Of a DNA stretch of 32,897 bases, positions 1-6,692 are shown in pieces. The notes under the pieces were generated by a model. That model searched no databases. It had not been told where the DNA came from and saw only the letters and a program-made list of their open reading frames with translations. The position numbers and the translations under genes are program-made. Position 1 is the stretch's first letter; every line of letters starts with the position of its first letter. The stretch comes from VGSZ01 sp044349155 (GTDB taxonomy: Bacteria > Myxococcota > UBA727 > VGSZ01): positions 1-32,897 of the forward strand of contig JBIKRQ010000019.1 in NCBI GenBank assembly GCA_044349155.1, in the 5' to 3' direction.

Positions 1-110
1 GCCTCCGGCAAGTGCCAAGGCGATGGTCGCGAAGGGGGAATGGTGGTGAGAAACCGAGGGGGGAAAGCTCGTGAGAATTCCCGCCTCAGGGGGTCCCTAC
101 GTCCTGAGAA
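1..110. other. Window edge, no gene recognised
   Basis: This stretch lies downstream of the truncated ATPase on the minus strand. I read all three minus frames past the ATPase stop. None resumes the conserved ParA/MinD-like core expected after the point of truncation: one frame stays open without similarity and the other two close quickly. No RNA gene or repeat was recognised. Confidence 0.4.
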
Positions 111-845
111 TCAACATGGCGCGGCGTAGTCGAGGTGTCCGAGGCGCTCGAGATACGTGGCACTCGTCGCGCCAGCGTGGACGACGTGGAGCATTGCGTT
201 CTCGCGGGCTTCAGCGACAACGTCAGCGATGGTCCCGGTCGCTTGCGCTTCCACGAGCATGTCGAGGGCACCTGTGCGACTCCGCTCCATGCTGAAGACG
301 TGGTGCAAGCCGGGAGCTTCAACATCGAGGTCGACGACAACGACCTTGTGCCCGTCGGCTGCCGCAAGCACCGCCATCATTGCGAGTGTTGTGGTGCGCC
401 CAACGCCACCCTTAAACGAGTGAAAGCCGACGACGACAGCCTGACTGCTGTGCTGCAGTCGTGTGCCCTGCCCGCTCGGGTTGAGCCAGCTTCCTTTGGC
501 AACGGTGGGTCGCAAACCCTTCCACGTTGCGGGAACGGCACCTGCACCGGTTCCGACGCTGGCGCGCGGCGGCCACTGCGGAGGCCAGACCGCCGCCTTT
601 GCGTCTTCGAGAACGCCTTTTGCGGCGTACTGGTTGTCCCCATTGCCCTGCGTCGAGAGCACGGGCGGTGCGAACCACGGACCAAGCTGCTGTGTGAGGC
701 GTGTTTCAAGCCCTTCATCGACCGCGCCATCCACACAGACGCGCAGCCGCCCGCGTACGTCTCGAGCGACGACCACTGCGTAGTCGCGCACGTCGGAGAG
801 CAACAGTTCATCGATCAGCTGTTGAAGCGCTTCATCGTAGGTCAT
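111..845 (-). CDS. KGGVGR-motif variant AAA/ParA-type ATPase, C-terminally truncated
   Basis: SIMIBI-class (MinD/ParA-like) P-loop ATPase of the KGGVGR variant, 244 residues from the chosen start. The deviant Walker A is F-K-G-G-V-G-R-T-T-T at about 144-153, with Arg where ParA/MinD have Lys. VVVDLDVEAPGL follows at about 169-180. Residues 1-135 form the charged N-terminal region usual in this family. The start at 845 is chosen because its ATG overlaps the TGA of the upstream HEPN gene (ATGA) and GGTGGGG lies just upstream. An in-frame ATG at 863 is the alternative. Known relatives continue well beyond this point with a core of the type YDxVLIDSRTG. Here a TGA arrives before that region, so the product should lack part of the nucleotide-binding fold. 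By family knowledge such ATPases are often regulators in biological-conflict loci; a role here is inference. It may be a decayed gene. Confidence 0.75.
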   Translation of the reverse strand: MTYDEALQQLIDELLLSDVRDYAVVVARDVRGRLRVCVDGAVDEGLETRLTQQLGPWFAPPVLSTQGNGDNQYAAKGVLEDAKAAVWPPQWPPRASVGTGAGAVPATWKGLRPTVAKGSWLNPSGQGTRLQHSSQAVVVGFHSFKGGVGRTTTLAMMAVLAAADGHKVVVVDLDVEAPGLHHVFSMERSRTGALDMLVEAQATGTIADVVAEARENAMLHVVHAGATSATYLERLGHLDYAAPC

Positions 846-1225
846 CGCGTCCCCACCAACCATGCACGGGCGAGCGCAGCGCAGGTCAGTTGGTGCGCTT
901 CGTCGACGAGCTGCCTCGTTGGTCCTTCACTGAAACGAGTGCTTGCGTGGTAGCGCACACCAGGATCCCAGTTCTCAAGTGCCTCGAGCTCTCCAACGCA
1001 CACCTGGCGCGGATCGAGGGACTCCAGTGCTTCGACGACGGGCCCCGACATCCTGTGGCCGAGAATCTTGTGCCAGTGGTCGGCGAGCAAGACCTTGCGG
1101 GCACACTCCGGCGCGAAACCGGCAAGGTGCGATGCCTGAGCGAAGTTCCCATCATCCAGGTGTTTCCTGGCATCTGTGAGATGGCGCCCCGCAGCGTCGC
1201 GGAAGTCGGCAGCAGTGTGACTCAT
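842..1225 (-). CDS. HEPN-domain protein
   Basis: Small 127-residue all-helical HEPN-like protein. The signature is in helix 1-2: a His/Asp-Ala-Arg stretch (RHLTDARKHLDDG, about 14-26) followed by ASHLAGFAPECARKVLLA (about 31-48), the pattern typical of HEPN domains. A W-x-x-x-x-R-Y element sits at about 86-92. I do not see a clear catalytic RxxxxxH motif, so RNase activity cannot be asserted. The start at 1225 fits the domain boundary. An upstream in-frame ATG at 1339 would add a hydrophobic leader but has no family support. Its stop overlaps the start of the KGGVGR ATPase by ATGA, so the two are translationally coupled and probably functional partners. HEPN proteins are frequent in toxin-antitoxin and defence loci. 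Confidence 0.7.
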   Translation of the reverse strand: MSHTAADFRDAAGRHLTDARKHLDDGNFAQASHLAGFAPECARKVLLADHWHKILGHRMSGPVVEALESLDPRQVCVGELEALENWDPGVRYHASTRFSEGPTRQLVDEAHQLTCAALARAWLVGTR

Positions 1226-1328
1226 GCTGCGCAGGTACCGGAGCGCCACCACCGCAGCAACGACAGCAGCTGATTGGAAAACAAACAAGCACCCGGCGTG
1301 GAACCAGGTGCCTGAAGTGTGAAACAGC

Positions 1329-1358
1329 GCCGTAGACAACTGATTCTACGGCCTTTTT
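1329..1358. terminator. Hairpin with T-tract between pepN and HEPN gene
   Basis: GCCGTAG (1329-1335) pairs with CTACGGC (1346-1352) across a 10-nt loop, followed on the plus strand by TTTTT at 1354-1358. pepN transcription leaves through this site on the minus strand, where the trailing sequence is only moderately T-rich (GCTGTTTC). The strongest terminator reading is therefore on the plus strand, with weaker function for pepN. Confidence 0.55.
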
Positions 1359-1362
1359 CTTC

Positions 1363-4014
1363 TCAGTCGGCCAGCGCCTTGGTCGCGATCTCGTACACAT
1401 CGGGGCTGCAGCCGGGGCGTGCGAGCACGTGCTGCAACTGCGCTTTCATCAGCGCCTGACGTGCTGGGTCCTGACGACGCCACCGCGTCAGCGGCACCAG
1501 GAAGCGTGCGGCGATCTGCGAGTTGAACGCGTCGATCGTGCGCACCTGCTCGGCGAGAAACGCGTAGCCGCGGCCACTGGCCTCGTGAAACAGCAACGGG
1601 TTGCCCATGCCGAGCGTGCCAATCACCGAGCGCGCGCGGTTGGGGTTTTCGCGGCTGAAGGCGGCGTGCTCCACCAGGGCCAGCACGTCGTCGAGTGCAC
1701 CTTTGCGCGTGGCGGTGGCCTGCAATGCAAACCACTTGTCGATCATGAGCGCTTCGTCTTTCCACGTCGACAGGAACGACGACAACGCGGCGTCTCGCTC
1801 GGGTGCGCGGGTGTTCACCAACAGTGCGAGGGCAGCCTGCGTATCGTTCATGCAGGCCGCGCGCTGCAGGTGCTCGACGACGACGCGGTCGTTCAAGCGG
1901 GCGCGGTAGCCCACGATCACGTTGCGCAGGCTGCGCTGCCCCACGGGCCCGGGTGCGAACACGTAGGGCTTGCCGTCGAGCTCGGTGCTCAGGCGCGCAT
2001 CCACCTCGTGCAGGTCGCTCTCAAGTGCTGTGGCCAACGCCTTCACCAGGCCTTCGCGAGCAATGTGGGCGCTGCTGTAGTCGGCCCAGGCGAGACGGTC
2101 GCCGATGACGTCGAGGCCAGGCACGCCCAGCGCCAACGCCAGCAACCCGGGGTCCGACGACGACAACAGCGCTGCGCGCACCGCCGACACCAACGCCGTC
2201 GACGGCGCGACGGGGCCCTTGCCGGCCTGCACTGCCGCGATGCTCACGTCGAGCGCACGCAGGAAGAGTTCCTGGCCAGCTTCAACGCGGTTGAAGGCAT
2301 CGTCGTCGTGGGCGAGGCGCAGCAGGAGTGCGGCTTCATCGTCGTCGCTGACGAGCTTGATGGGGGCAGAAAACTCGCGCAGCAGCGAGGGGACCGGGCG
2401 TTCGCTCAGACCTGTGAACACGAACTGCTGTTGCGACGTGGTGAGTTCAAGCAGTACCTCGTCACCAACGCTCTTGCCGTCGAGCACGAGCGGCAGGCGC
2501 CGACCATCGCTGCCGAGCAACGCGGTCTTCACGGGGATGACCATCGGCAGCTTTTCAGGCTGGCCAGGCGTGGCGGGAACAACCTGCGACAACGCGATGG
2601 TGAAGGTGCTGTCGGCCGCGTTCCACGTCGTCGTCGACGTGACCGTGGGCGTGCCCGCCTGGCTGTACCAGCGCGCAAACACCGACAGGTCGCGGCCGCT
2701 CACGTGCTGCATCGAGGCCACGAAGTCGTCGCAGGTGGCCGCGTGCCCATCTTGCGTGGCGAAGTAGTGGTCGCAGCCGGCGCGGAACGTTTTCTCGCCG
2801 AGCAGCGTGTGCAGCATGCGCACAATCTCAGCACCCTTTTCGTACACGGTGACGGTGTAGAAGTTGTTGATCTCGACGTAGCTGTCGGGCCGAATCGGGT
2901 GGGCCGTGGGGCCTCCATCCTCGGGGAACTGCAGGCTGCGCAGACGACGTACCTCCTCGATGCGGCGCACCGAACGGCTGCCGACGTCGGCGGAGAATTC
3001 CTGATCGCGAAACACCGTGAAGCCCTCTTTGAGCGAGAGCTGAAACCAGTCGCGACAGGTGACGCGGTTGCCCGACCAGTTGTGGAAGTACTCGTGGCCC
3101 ACCACGCCCTCGATGCCGGCGTAGTCGACGTCGGTGGCGGTGTCGGGGCGCGCCAACACGTACTTCGTGTTGAAGATGTTGAGGCCCTTGTTCTCCATCG
3201 CGCCCATGTTGAAGCCCGACACCGCGACGAGGTTGAAGACCTCGAGGTCGTACTCGCGACCAAAGCGCTGCTCGTCCCACTGCATCGAACGCTGCAGGCT
3301 CTTCATGCACCACTCGGTCTGATCGAGGTCGCGCGGTTGCACCCACACGTTGAGCGCCACGGTCTTGCCCGACGTCGTCGTGAACGTGTCAGAGCGCGCC
3401 ACCAACGCACCGGCGACAACCGCGAACAGGTAGCAGGGCTTGGGCCACGGGTCGCTCCACACGGAGATGCGGCGGCCGTTGTCGTCGTGCTCGCTGACCT
3501 TGTTGCCGTTGGCGAGCAGCACCGGGAAGCGCTGCGGGTCGGCGCGCAAGGTGACCTTGTACGTCGACATCACGTCGGGGCGATCGATGAACCACGTGAT
3601 CTTGCGAAAGCCTTCGGCCTCGCACTGCGTGAACAACCCCGAGCCCGAGGCATACAGGCCCTCGAGGCTCTTGTTGCCCGCTGGCTGCAACGCGCGCCGC
3701 GTCGTCAACGTGAACTGGTCCTTCGGCGCCAGCAGTGTGAGGTGCGTGTCGGTGAGCGTGTAGGCGCTGTCGGCCAACGCCACGCCGTCGACGAGGATCT
3801 CCAGCAGCTGCCCCGACGTGTCGGTGTCGGCCACGCCGTCAAGCACCAGCGACGCATCACCTGCGACCGCTGGATTGCGCCGCACCGTCAACGTCGAGCG
3901 CACTTCGGTACGCGCGTCGTCGAGGTCGAAGTCGAGTTCGACGGTGTCGATCAAGAACGCAGGCGGCGTGTACTCGAGGCGACGGATGGTCTTTGGGGTC
4001 GACGCGTTGGACAT
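1363..4014 (-). CDS. pepN: Aminopeptidase N (M1 family metallopeptidase)
   Basis: Zinc aminopeptidase that removes N-terminal residues from peptides, normally cytoplasmic in bacteria. It has 883 residues, close to the roughly 870 of Escherichia coli PepN. Diagnostic motifs are the exopeptidase signature GAMEN at 271-275 and the zinc site HEYFH at 307-311 with the third ligand Glu at 330, giving HExxH-18-E. The surrounding NWSGNRVTCRDWFQLSLKEG is near-identical to the E. coli-type PepN. A C-terminal helical domain continues to the end. The start at 4014 is chosen because it begins the conserved IRRLEYTPP region and has GGAG five bases upstream; the open frame runs further upstream but without conservation. 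A palindromic repeat occupies the leader just before the ribosome-binding site. The EF-hand lipoprotein gene lies upstream on the same strand. Confidence 0.95.
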   Translation of the reverse strand: MSNASTPKTIRRLEYTPPAFLIDTVELDFDLDDARTEVRSTLTVRRNPAVAGDASLVLDGVADTDTSGQLLEILVDGVALADSAYTLTDTHLTLLAPKDQFTLTTRRALQPAGNKSLEGLYASGSGLFTQCEAEGFRKITWFIDRPDVMSTYKVTLRADPQRFPVLLANGNKVSEHDDNGRRISVWSDPWPKPCYLFAVVAGALVARSDTFTTTSGKTVALNVWVQPRDLDQTEWCMKSLQRSMQWDEQRFGREYDLEVFNLVAVSGFNMGAMENKGLNIFNTKYVLARPDTATDVDYAGIEGVVGHEYFHNWSGNRVTCRDWFQLSLKEGFTVFRDQEFSADVGSRSVRRIEEVRRLRSLQFPEDGGPTAHPIRPDSYVEINNFYTVTVYEKGAEIVRMLHTLLGEKTFRAGCDHYFATQDGHAATCDDFVASMQHVSGRDLSVFARWYSQAGTPTVTSTTTWNAADSTFTIALSQVVPATPGQPEKLPMVIPVKTALLGSDGRRLPLVLDGKSVGDEVLLELTTSQQQFVFTGLSERPVPSLLREFSAPIKLVSDDDEAALLLRLAHDDDAFNRVEAGQELFLRALDVSIAAVQAGKGPVAPSTALVSAVRAALLSSSDPGLLALALGVPGLDVIGDRLAWADYSSAHIAREGLVKALATALESDLHEVDARLSTELDGKPYVFAPGPVGQRSLRNVIVGYRARLNDRVVVEHLQRAACMNDTQAALALLVNTRAPERDAALSSFLSTWKDEALMIDKWFALQATATRKGALDDVLALVEHAAFSRENPNRARSVIGTLGMGNPLLFHEASGRGYAFLAEQVRTIDAFNSQIAARFLVPLTRWRRQDPARQALMKAQLQHVLARPGCSPDVYEIATKALAD

Positions 4015-4028
4015 GGCGGCTCCGTTGC

Positions 4029-4070
4029 GCCTCGACGAGAAACCCGCTGTTGGGTTTGTCGCCGAGGCGA
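4029..4070. repeat. 42-bp palindromic dispersed repeat, copy 1
   Basis: Nested palindrome: GCCTCG and CGAGGC form the outer arms, AAACCC and GGGTTT the inner arms. It matches the copy at 30478-30519 at 38 of 42 positions in the same plus-strand orientation, with differences at positions 8, 20, 21 and 23; three of the four fall in the loop. It lies 15 bases upstream of the pepN start codon, so it would form a hairpin in the pepN leader directly before the ribosome-binding site. Confidence 0.75.
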
Positions 4071-4129
4071 TCTGTGGTGCCGCCTTGTGCCACGTCGACA
4101 ACGGCGTTGGCCAGCCGCGCCCATCCGCG

Positions 4130-4960
4130 TCAGCCGCTGGTGCTGTCGTCAGCCGGGTCGCTCTCGTCCGCGTCGTCGGCGACGGTGTCGTCGGCCGCGC
4201 GGTCGTCGTCGTGGCGGCCGTGGTGATGGCGCGCGCCGCGGCCCGGCAACGGCGGCAGGTCGGCTCCGGCACGCACCAGCGCCTGCAGGTCGGCGCGCAT
4301 CGCCGCGCGTTCGACGTCGTCGAGGTCGGCGCTGCCATCGACGTCCCAGGCCGACAGCACCGCGGCTTCAGCGGCTTCATGCTCGGCACGCGACACTTCG
4401 CCATCACCGTCGGTGTCGGCAGCTGCGCGGGCAGCGTCACGCGCTGCGCGGCGAGCTTCACGCGCTGCGTCGAATTCGTCTTGCGCCAGCACGCCGTCGT
4501 CGTCGACGTCGAAAGAGGCCAGCAACGCCGCGTTCTTCAGTTCGCAGCCCAGGGCGGCATCGGACTGCAGCGCTGCCAGCTCGGTGTCGTCGAGGTCGCC
4601 GCTTTCGTCGTTGTCGTAGATCGCGGCGAGGTGGGCTCGGCCGTGTCGACGATGTCCAACGTCGACGTCGGCCGCGTTGGGCGGCGCACAAACAGGCACC
4701 TCGACGTCGCCGAAGCTGTCGGGCGCTACACCGGGCGACGCTGCGTGTCGGCCCTCGCCGCGCGCGCCGCGTTCGTCGGTCGCGTCGTCGGTGGCGGCGT
4801 CGTCCGCGCTTGCGCCATCGACGATGGCTTGCTCCTCGGCAGTGATGGCCTCGGTGAGTTGAGCGGTCAGATCGGCAATGGTCTGGTCGAGTGCATCGCA
4901 ACCACCGACTGCGGTCACCGTCGACAAAGCCACCAGGACCATTCGAGTTGTCTGTCGCAT
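4130..4960 (-). CDS. EF-hand calcium-binding lipoprotein
   Basis: Exported 276-residue lipoprotein. The N-terminus is a short basic and hydrophobic signal ending in VGGC, with Cys21 as the lipidation site. Four EF-hand-type 12-residue loops are visible: 116-127 (DNDESGDLDDTE), 151-162 (DVDDDGVLAQDE), 182-193 (DTDGDGEVSRAE) and 206-217 (DVDGSADLDDVE). The last has Ala in place of the central Gly, which may weaken binding. Alanine-rich helices separate the loops, and the C-terminus is His/Asp-rich, another possible metal-binding stretch. The start at 4960 has a strong GGAGG five bases upstream and gives a proper signal peptide; the open frame extends further without support. It is divergent from the ECF sigma operon (214 bp between) and precedes pepN on the same strand. 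Role inferred as envelope calcium binding; partner unknown. Confidence 0.85.
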   Translation of the reverse strand: MRQTTRMVLVALSTVTAVGGCDALDQTIADLTAQLTEAITAEEQAIVDGASADDAATDDATDERGARGEGRHAASPGVAPDSFGDVEVPVCAPPNAADVDVGHRRHGRAHLAAIYDNDESGDLDDTELAALQSDAALGCELKNAALLASFDVDDDGVLAQDEFDAAREARRAARDAARAAADTDGDGEVSRAEHEAAEAAVLSAWDVDGSADLDDVERAAMRADLQALVRAGADLPPLPGRGARHHHGRHDDDRAADDTVADDADESDPADDSTSG

Positions 4961-5174
4961 TGCTGCCTCCGGCCCCCTGCGTTGGTGCAGCGGGCGTGTG
5001 CAGATCGGTCGTGTCTCGGCCCTGGATCCATTCCAGATCCATGTGCGCCAGCTCTCAGCGTCGACGTGAACGGGCCGCGACCGCCGGCGACCGCGCGTTG
5101 GGAATGGCAGGCCAGATCTGTGTGCGAAAAATGGGAGGACGAAGCAGCGACGAAGCGTCCTATAGGGGCCTTTG

Positions 5175-5756
5175 ATGACACCCGAAGACAACGCAGCGTT
5201 GGCGGCCCGCGCCGCCCGTGGTGACAGCAAGGCGTTTCGCGCCCTGCTCGACGCCACGAGTGGTGTTGTCTACCGCGTCGCCCTGCGCACCGTGGGCGAC
5301 AGCGCCGATGCCGAAGACGTGGTGCAGGAGACGTACGTGCGCGCGTGGCAACGACTGCCAACCTTAAAAGACCACGGCGCCATCGTCGGCTGGCTGTGTC
5401 GGATTGCGTCCAACATCGCGACCGACAAGTTGCGCGCGCGCAAAAGCCGCCCGCAGGTGTTGGCCTCCGACGACGACGCCCGCGTTGCTGTCGAGCGCCT
5501 GACCAACGACGCACCGGGTGCCGAGTCGTTGATCAACAGCCGCGAAGTCTCCGCCGTGGTGCGTGCAGCGGTGATGGACATCGACGAGCGCTACCGTGTC
5601 GCGATGTTGCTGAAGGACGTCGACGGCTTGTCTGCCGCCGAGATTGCCGCCGCCCTCGACATTCCCGTTGGCACTGTTGAATCGCGCGCCTCGCGCGGAC
5701 GTGATCAGTTGAAGCAGCGCCTCACCAAACTGGTGCGCAGCGGAAAGCTCCCATGA
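5175..5756 (+). CDS. ECF-family RNA polymerase sigma factor
   Basis: RpoE-like extracytoplasmic-function sigma factor of 193 residues, the usual size. Region 2 is seen around VVYRVALRTVGDSADAEDVV followed by QETYVRAWQRLP, the core-binding and -10-recognition helices. Region 4 is seen as LSAAEIAAALDIPVGTVESR plus a following Arg-rich helix, the -35-recognition helix-turn-helix. The start ATG at 5175 has AGGGG six bases upstream; the preceding TTG is in frame but less likely. Its TGA overlaps the ATG of the next gene (ATGA), the common layout in which the sigma factor is translated with its antagonist. The divergent intergenic region holds a short inverted repeat (TGGATC 5023-5028 / GATCCA 5036-5041), but I found no convincing ECF autoregulatory promoter. 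Confidence 0.93.
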   Translation: MTPEDNAALAARAARGDSKAFRALLDATSGVVYRVALRTVGDSADAEDVVQETYVRAWQRLPTLKDHGAIVGWLCRIASNIATDKLRARKSRPQVLASDDDARVAVERLTNDAPGAESLINSREVSAVVRAAVMDIDERYRVAMLLKDVDGLSAAEIAAALDIPVGTVESRASRGRDQLKQRLTKLVRSGKLP

Positions 5757-6088
5757 CGACGACACAGCCCCACAACAGCGATCCCGACCAGCTTGTCGCG
5801 CGCGCGCTCTCGGCACTTCCACGCGCCGAGGTGCCCGCCGGCCTCGCCGACCGTGCCTTCGCTGCCGCGATGCAGGCACCGCCGGTGTCGACGTGGACCG
5901 ACGCGATTTTCGAGTTGTTTCAAGTCGCGCGCGTCGGGGCCATGTGCGCCGCGAGCGTGGCCGCCGTGTTGGTCGTGGGCGCTGCGGTTCGCCCCGCGAC
6001 CACGTCGACCGCAGCCACGGCGTCGTCGACCAGCGATGATGCCGAGTGGGTTGCCGCCGTGTTGCCAGGCCTTGGAGCGAGCGAATGA
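5753..6088 (+). CDS. Small membrane protein, candidate anti-sigma factor
   Basis: A 111-residue protein with a soluble N-terminal half of about 58 residues, one transmembrane helix (about 59-81, VGAMCAASVAAVLVVGAAV) and a short Thr/Ser/Ala-rich C-terminal part. No zinc-coordinating HxxxCxxC motif is present, so it is not a ZAS-type anti-sigma factor. Position is the main evidence: it overlaps the sigma factor by ATGA and is itself overlapped by the next gene by ATGA. The membrane topology fits a CnrY-type or short anti-sigma factor holding the sigma at the inner membrane. No sequence-level family assignment can be made, so the function is inferred from context. Confidence 0.65.
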   Translation: MTTTQPHNSDPDQLVARALSALPRAEVPAGLADRAFAAAMQAPPVSTWTDAIFELFQVARVGAMCAASVAAVLVVGAAVRPATTSTAATASSTSDDAEWVAAVLPGLGASE

Positions 6089-6573
6089 ACCACTCCATGC
6101 GTGCATTGGCGATTGCTTTCGTCGTCGTCGTTTTTGTCTGCGGCGTCTTCGCTGGCGTGGCTGGCGACCGCTTGCTCCTCGATGCCGGCCGTGGGCGCGA
6201 CCAACACGGGCCGCCCGGCGGCCCTCGCCACGGTCGCCCCCCCGTCGAGCGCTACTTCGACGATCTCACCGCCGAGCTCGACCTCACAGCCGCGCAACAA
6301 CAGCAGCTCAGCGCCGTGCTCGATGCCGCCCAGCAGCGTGCGCGCGTCATCCTCGAGGCGCAGCGGCCCGCACTGAATGGCGCGCGCGAACAGACACGCA
6401 CCGAAGTGTTGCAGGTGCTCACCCCCGAGCAGCGCACGCGCTTTGAAGCGTTGGAGGCCACGCGCACGCCGCCGAACGTGGGACCGCCAGGCGGCCCACC
6501 TGGCCCACCTGGCCCACCTGGCCCGCCGCGCGATGGGCCACCTGGCCGCGACGGCCCGCCACCACCGCGCTGA
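6085..6573 (+). CDS. LTxxQ (Spy/CpxP/CnrX-like) periplasmic protein with collagen-like tail
   Basis: A 162-residue membrane-anchored or exported protein. Residues 6-27 form a hydrophobic signal/anchor. The helical core has two LTxxQ-type motifs (LTAAQ at 67-71 and LTPEQ at 112-116), separated by a long Gln/Ala/Arg-rich helix, the hallmark of the Spy/CpxP chaperone and CnrX/ZraP metal-sensor folds. From about residue 133 to the end it is Gly-Pro-Pro repeats, collagen-like and unusual for this family. It overlaps the anti-sigma candidate by ATGA. The trio sigma / membrane anti-sigma / periplasmic LTxxQ protein matches the logic of cnrYXH-type systems, where the periplasmic protein senses metal or misfolding and releases the sigma factor. 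That role is inferred. Confidence 0.8.
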   Translation: MNHSMRALAIAFVVVVFVCGVFAGVAGDRLLLDAGRGRDQHGPPGGPRHGRPPVERYFDDLTAELDLTAAQQQQLSAVLDAAQQRARVILEAQRPALNGAREQTRTEVLQVLTPEQRTRFEALEATRTPPNVGPPGGPPGPPGPPGPPRDGPPGRDGPPPPR

Positions 6574-6593
6574 CGACAGGCCGTCTCAGCGCG
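6566..6593 (+). terminator. Hairpin at the end of the sigma operon
   Basis: CGCGCTGA (6566-6573) pairs perfectly with TCAGCGCG (6586-6593). The stop codon of the LTxxQ gene is inside the left arm. There is no T-tract after it, so it may be a 3' stabilising structure rather than a true intrinsic terminator. It lies between convergent genes. Confidence 0.35.
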
Positions 6594-6692
6594 TCTGCGC
6601 GAGCTGCGCACGACACTCGAGGCGCATGATGCGTGCGGCTCGTGCCGCGTCACTGGCTCGCGTTGTTCACTGCCCGGGTGCGCCCGCGAACC

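Noticed and set aside
1..110. Group II intron or other ribozyme edge after the truncated ATPase
   Set aside because: Some G-rich stretches looked suggestive, but no domain V-like hairpin or conserved boundary was found.
1226..1339. Longer start for the HEPN protein giving a hydrophobic leader
   Set aside because: The HEPN domain begins right after the ATG at 1225, and the extension has no family support.
1429..4845. Very long plus-strand open frame (1138 codons) across pepN and the EF-hand gene
   Set aside because: Antisense shadow of high-GC coding sequence: composition is Arg/His/Val-rich without motifs, while the minus strand has clear PepN and EF-hand signatures.
5100..5160. ECF-type autoregulatory promoter (GGAAT ... 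CGTC)
   Set aside because: The two elements are about 50 bases apart rather than 16-17.
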